Of a stretch of 64,000 nt of DNA, positions 61,599 through 64,000 are shown piece by piece. The stretch comes from an uncultured Cohaesibacter sp. GTDB taxonomy: Bacteria; Pseudomonadota; Alphaproteobacteria; Rhizobiales; Cohaesibacteraceae. The stretch's first letter is position 1, and each line of letters starts with the position of its first letter. A program made the position numbers and the translations under genes. The stretch covers positions 62,001 through 126,000 of the forward strand of contig NZ_OY759867.1 in NCBI RefSeq assembly GCF_963662805.1, given 5' to 3'. The notes under the pieces are model-generated. The model ran no database searches, was not told where the DNA came from, and saw nothing but the letters and a program-made list of their open reading frames with translations.

Positions 61599-64000
61599 AT
61601 GAATTGGCGTATTCACCTCGTCACGGGCCTGTCACTGGCAGCAACGGGACTCTTCGCACTATCTTCTGGCGGTCTTTGGGCTGAGCCGGATCCCGCGTTC
61701 AGTGGGGCTGGGTCTGATGCGGGCAATACCATATCAGTCAGCACACAGGGCACGGTATCTCGGGTCGATGATCCCGGATCGGTGTTGCATGGCCCGACCC
61801 TGATCACCAGTGGTTTCTCCGGCATTGCCGCCTATGGAATATCAGGGGAGACGGAGAGCGATCAGGTGGCGCATTTGTTCATCGATCTTGATGGTGCGTC
61901 GGCCACCTTCGTTTCCATCAATGACTTCGGTGCCGGGTTTGATGGACGGGAGATCAAGCGCACGCCCTACCGCAAGCTGCTGGCCAAAGATATCGGACAG
62001 GTGTTCGGCATGGCACTTGATGATGCAGAACGCCCCAATCTCTATCTTGCGGCCAGTTCCGCCTATGGGCTGCCCATCGTTGGCAGGGACCGCAATGGCG
62101 ACCGGGTGCCGGACAAGCTCTATACCGGCCGTTCCGACGCCCAATTCATGGATGGCCTGTTCGGATCGGTCAACGACAATGGGCCCGGCAGCATCTGGAA
62201 GGTGGATGGCGCAACAGGCCGGATCAGCCGCTTTGCCTCGATCAAGCTCGACAATGTCGCGAACTCAGGTCCGGCTCTCGGCAACATTGCCTTTGATGGC
62301 AAAAGTCGCCAGCTGTTCGTATCGGACAGGGATACGGGCATGATTTTCCGGCTTGATCTCGATGGTCATGTGCTCGAATCCTATGATCACGGAACCATTG
62401 CCCGTACTGTTGTCGGCATGAAGCCTGTGCATTTCGACACCCGCAATCGTCTCGATATCACCGTGCCGTCCTTCGATGTCGAAGATCCGACGACCTGGCA
62501 CTATGCCAAGGAAGGGCGGCGGGTCTGGGCCGTGGCGGTCGAGGATGGGCGTCTCTATTATTCGGTCGCAGAAGGGCCTTCTGTCTGGTCGGTCGGCATC
62601 GACCCTGAAGACGGCAATTTCAAACTCGATGCTCGTCAAGAGCTGACGCTGGAAGCCAGTCGCCGGGGCATGGAGATTTCGGATATCGAGTTCGGGCCGG
62701 ATGGCTCGCTGATCCTCGCGCAACGCGGTGCCCAGCAGGGTTCCTATGACTTCTCGCGTCTCGCCAGATCCCGGCTTGCAGATGTTCTGCGCTTCAGGAA
62801 GACAGATGAGGGGCGATGGCGGGCAGATCCTGTGGCCTATGCGGTCGGTTTTGCTGCCCAGAAGAAGAACAGCACTGGCGGTCTGGCGCTCGGCCCGGGG
62901 TATGATGCCAAGGGAGAATTGGTCGCTGACCGCTGTCGCGAAACGCTTTGGACGAGCGGTGAGCAATTGCGCGATGATGCCAGTCTGGCCGACAAGCTGC
63001 GCGAGAGCGGAGCTTTGAAGGTCGACGGGGTGCAGGCACAACCTTTGCTGGCTCTGCCCGACAGCAGTCGACCACCCTGGAAATCCTACTTTATCGATTA
63101 TGATGGCGCCTATCCGGGCGTCGTTGAGAGCGGACACATCGGGGATGTCGAGGTCTTTGGCTGTGAGGGGCTCGCCGATACCAAGGCACCCGAACAAGTC
63201 GCTCCCGCGACTAAGGCGCAGGTCGAGACCATCATTCCCCGCTCAGCCGAGCCGCGACTGATTTCCGAGACCGGGCTTGATATCAAGAAAGAGCAGGTCG
63301 GCGATTGTCGCGGGGATACGGCCGGGCGGAACTATAACTGTGATTTCAGGCTGACGATCACCAACAAGGGCGCAAGTCAATATTCGGGCCCTCTTGTCAT
63401 TACGGACGAGTTCCAGCGACCTCACCCGACAGCGATGGTGCTGGTTGACGGGAAAGAATGGCGCTGTTCGCAGCCATCCTCGAACTATCTGGTTTGTCTG
63501 CATGAGGCTTTTACTCTTGAGGCCGGGCAGTCGAGGTCGCTGACCATGAGCCTGCGGATTCCGGCTCAGGTCCGTGAGAACCGGTTCTACAATTGCGCGC
63601 TGCTTGGCCACAAGTCGGTTTTCCGGCAGAAGGTCACAGTGGCTCAGCTTTCTCTCGAGGCTGCCGGGATCCGGTCTGGTGGTGTCGATGGCCTAGTGGG
63701 CCCGAGTACCCGTCGGGGGTTGCGTTTGTTGCAGGCCCAGTTGGGCATGAGGGCGACGGGCGAGATGAATGACCAATTGTTGCGGATGCTCGGCCTTCCG
63801 ATGGCGGATGCCAACACGGCGTCCTGCGTTTCGACCCTGTTGCCAGCCATGCCCTTTACCGGGGCCGGGACGCCGAGTGAGACAAGCTCTCCCGACAATG
63901 CCAAGCCTCCCGTTCTGCTGACACCGCCATCTAGTCAGAGAGAGCAGCCCTCTGAGCCGCGGGTGATCCCGGCCGAGCCGGAGAATGACGCTATCTGCGA
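61599..64000 (+). CDS. Large exported beta-propeller-like protein with peptidoglycan-binding region (3' truncated by window)
   Basis: The frame is open from ATG 61599 (AAGAGG just upstream) to the end of the window, more than 800 codons. A signal peptide ends at GGLWA. Residues ~60-530 look like a repeating beta-structure of NHL/propeller type (blocks such as GSIWKVDGATGRISRF and RLFVSDRDTGMIFRLDLDG). Next is a Cys-containing DUF11-like beta-sandwich (CRGDTAGRNYNCDFRLTITNKGAS), then a peptidoglycan-binding-like three-helix region (SGGVDGLVGPSTRRGLRLLQ), and a Pro/Ser-rich stretch. No catalytic motif is seen. The combination suggests a cell-wall-anchored periplasmic protein. The exact family is unknown. 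Confidence 0.75.
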   Translation, partial: MNWRIHLVTGLSLAATGLFALSSGGLWAEPDPAFSGAGSDAGNTISVSTQGTVSRVDDPGSVLHGPTLITSGFSGIAAYGISGETESDQVAHLFIDLDGASATFVSINDFGAGFDGREIKRTPYRKLLAKDIGQVFGMALDDAERPNLYLAASSAYGLPIVGRDRNGDRVPDKLYTGRSDAQFMDGLFGSVNDNGPGSIWKVDGATGRISRFASIKLDNVANSGPALGNIAFDGKSRQLFVSDRDTGMIFRLDLDGHVLESYDHGTIARTVVGMKPVHFDTRNRLDITVPSFDVEDPTTWHYAKEGRRVWAVAVEDGRLYYSVAEGPSVWSVGIDPEDGNFKLDARQELTLEASRRGMEISDIEFGPDGSLILAQRGAQQGSYDFSRLARSRLADVLRFRKTDEGRWRADPVAYAVGFAAQKKNSTGGLALGPGYDAKGELVADRCRETLWTSGEQLRDDASLADKLRESGALKVDGVQAQPLLALPDSSRPPWKSYFIDYDGAYPGVVESGHIGDVEVFGCEGLADTKAPEQVAPATKAQVETIIPRSAEPRLISETGLDIKKEQVGDCRGDTAGRNYNCDFRLTITNKGASQYSGPLVITDEFQRPHPTAMVLVDGKEWRCSQPSSNYLVCLHEAFTLEAGQSRSLTMSLRIPAQVRENRFYNCALLGHKSVFRQKVTVAQLSLEAAGIRSGGVDGLVGPSTRRGLRLLQAQLGMRATGEMNDQLLRMLGLPMADANTASCVSTLLPAMPFTGAGTPSETSSPDNAKPPVLLTPPSSQREQPSEPRVIPAEPENDAIC

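Overview
The window is one contiguous piece of an alphaproteobacterial chromosome, most likely order Hyphomicrobiales (Rhizobiales). The grounds are the single nuo operon with a NuoE carrying a C-terminal helix-hairpin-helix-like extension, an RNase J, a DUF1467 protein, a GTTC-N7-GTTC LexA box, LpxI instead of LpxH, and CsgH beside the curli genes. The genus cannot be fixed from sequence alone. Coding density is high, and I saw no tRNA, rRNA, IS element, phage, plasmid or CRISPR signature.

Layout. (1) 1-13910: the complex I operon nuoD(partial)-E-F-[pentapeptide-repeat gene]-G-H-[two small membrane-protein genes]-I-J-K-L-M-N. The three extra genes are not classical Nuo subunits. (2) 14042-17346: birA, an RNase J gene, methylmalonyl-CoA epimerase and a DUF1467 protein, ending in a clear terminator. 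(3) 17347-18165: a long non-coding stretch with a possible small transcript on the minus strand, then proS-lolC-lolD. (4) 21765-25890: hairpins, a 27-codon gene with its own promoter and terminator, and dnaE behind a structured leader. (5) 25913-30268: an accessory patch with a LysR regulator divergent from a sugar-nucleotide-epimerase-like protein, a DMT transporter divergent from a frameshifted AraC regulator, and a small Cys-rich exported protein. (6) 30398-46785: a long run of translation and envelope genes (rpsB-tsf-pyrH-frr-uppS-cdsA-dxr-[alpha/beta hydrolase]-rseP-bamA-lpxD-fabZ-lpxA-lpxI-lpxB). It joins elongation, isoprenoid and phospholipid precursor supply, outer-membrane assembly and lipid A synthesis. 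(7) 46882-53352: gltA and gltX (minus), comEC (plus) and lexA (minus) with its own LexA box. (8) 53702-60819: a minus-strand curli (functional amyloid) locus, csgF-csgG-[three curlin-repeat proteins]-csgH-[AprI/Inh-like plus SH3-like secreted protein]. (9) 61599-64000: the 5' part of a large exported beta-propeller-like / peptidoglycan-binding protein.

Most notable points. The curli locus has two single-base frameshifts, one in csgG and one in the large curlin, and each is repaired exactly by one nucleotide. A matching 25-bp inverted repeat lies upstream of csgF and upstream of the curlin-3/csgH unit, and is a candidate shared operator. A regular ten-residue pentapeptide-repeat protein sits between nuoF and nuoG, and two look-alike two-helix membrane proteins sit between nuoH and nuoI. 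All functional calls come from reading the translated sequence; no database search was run.
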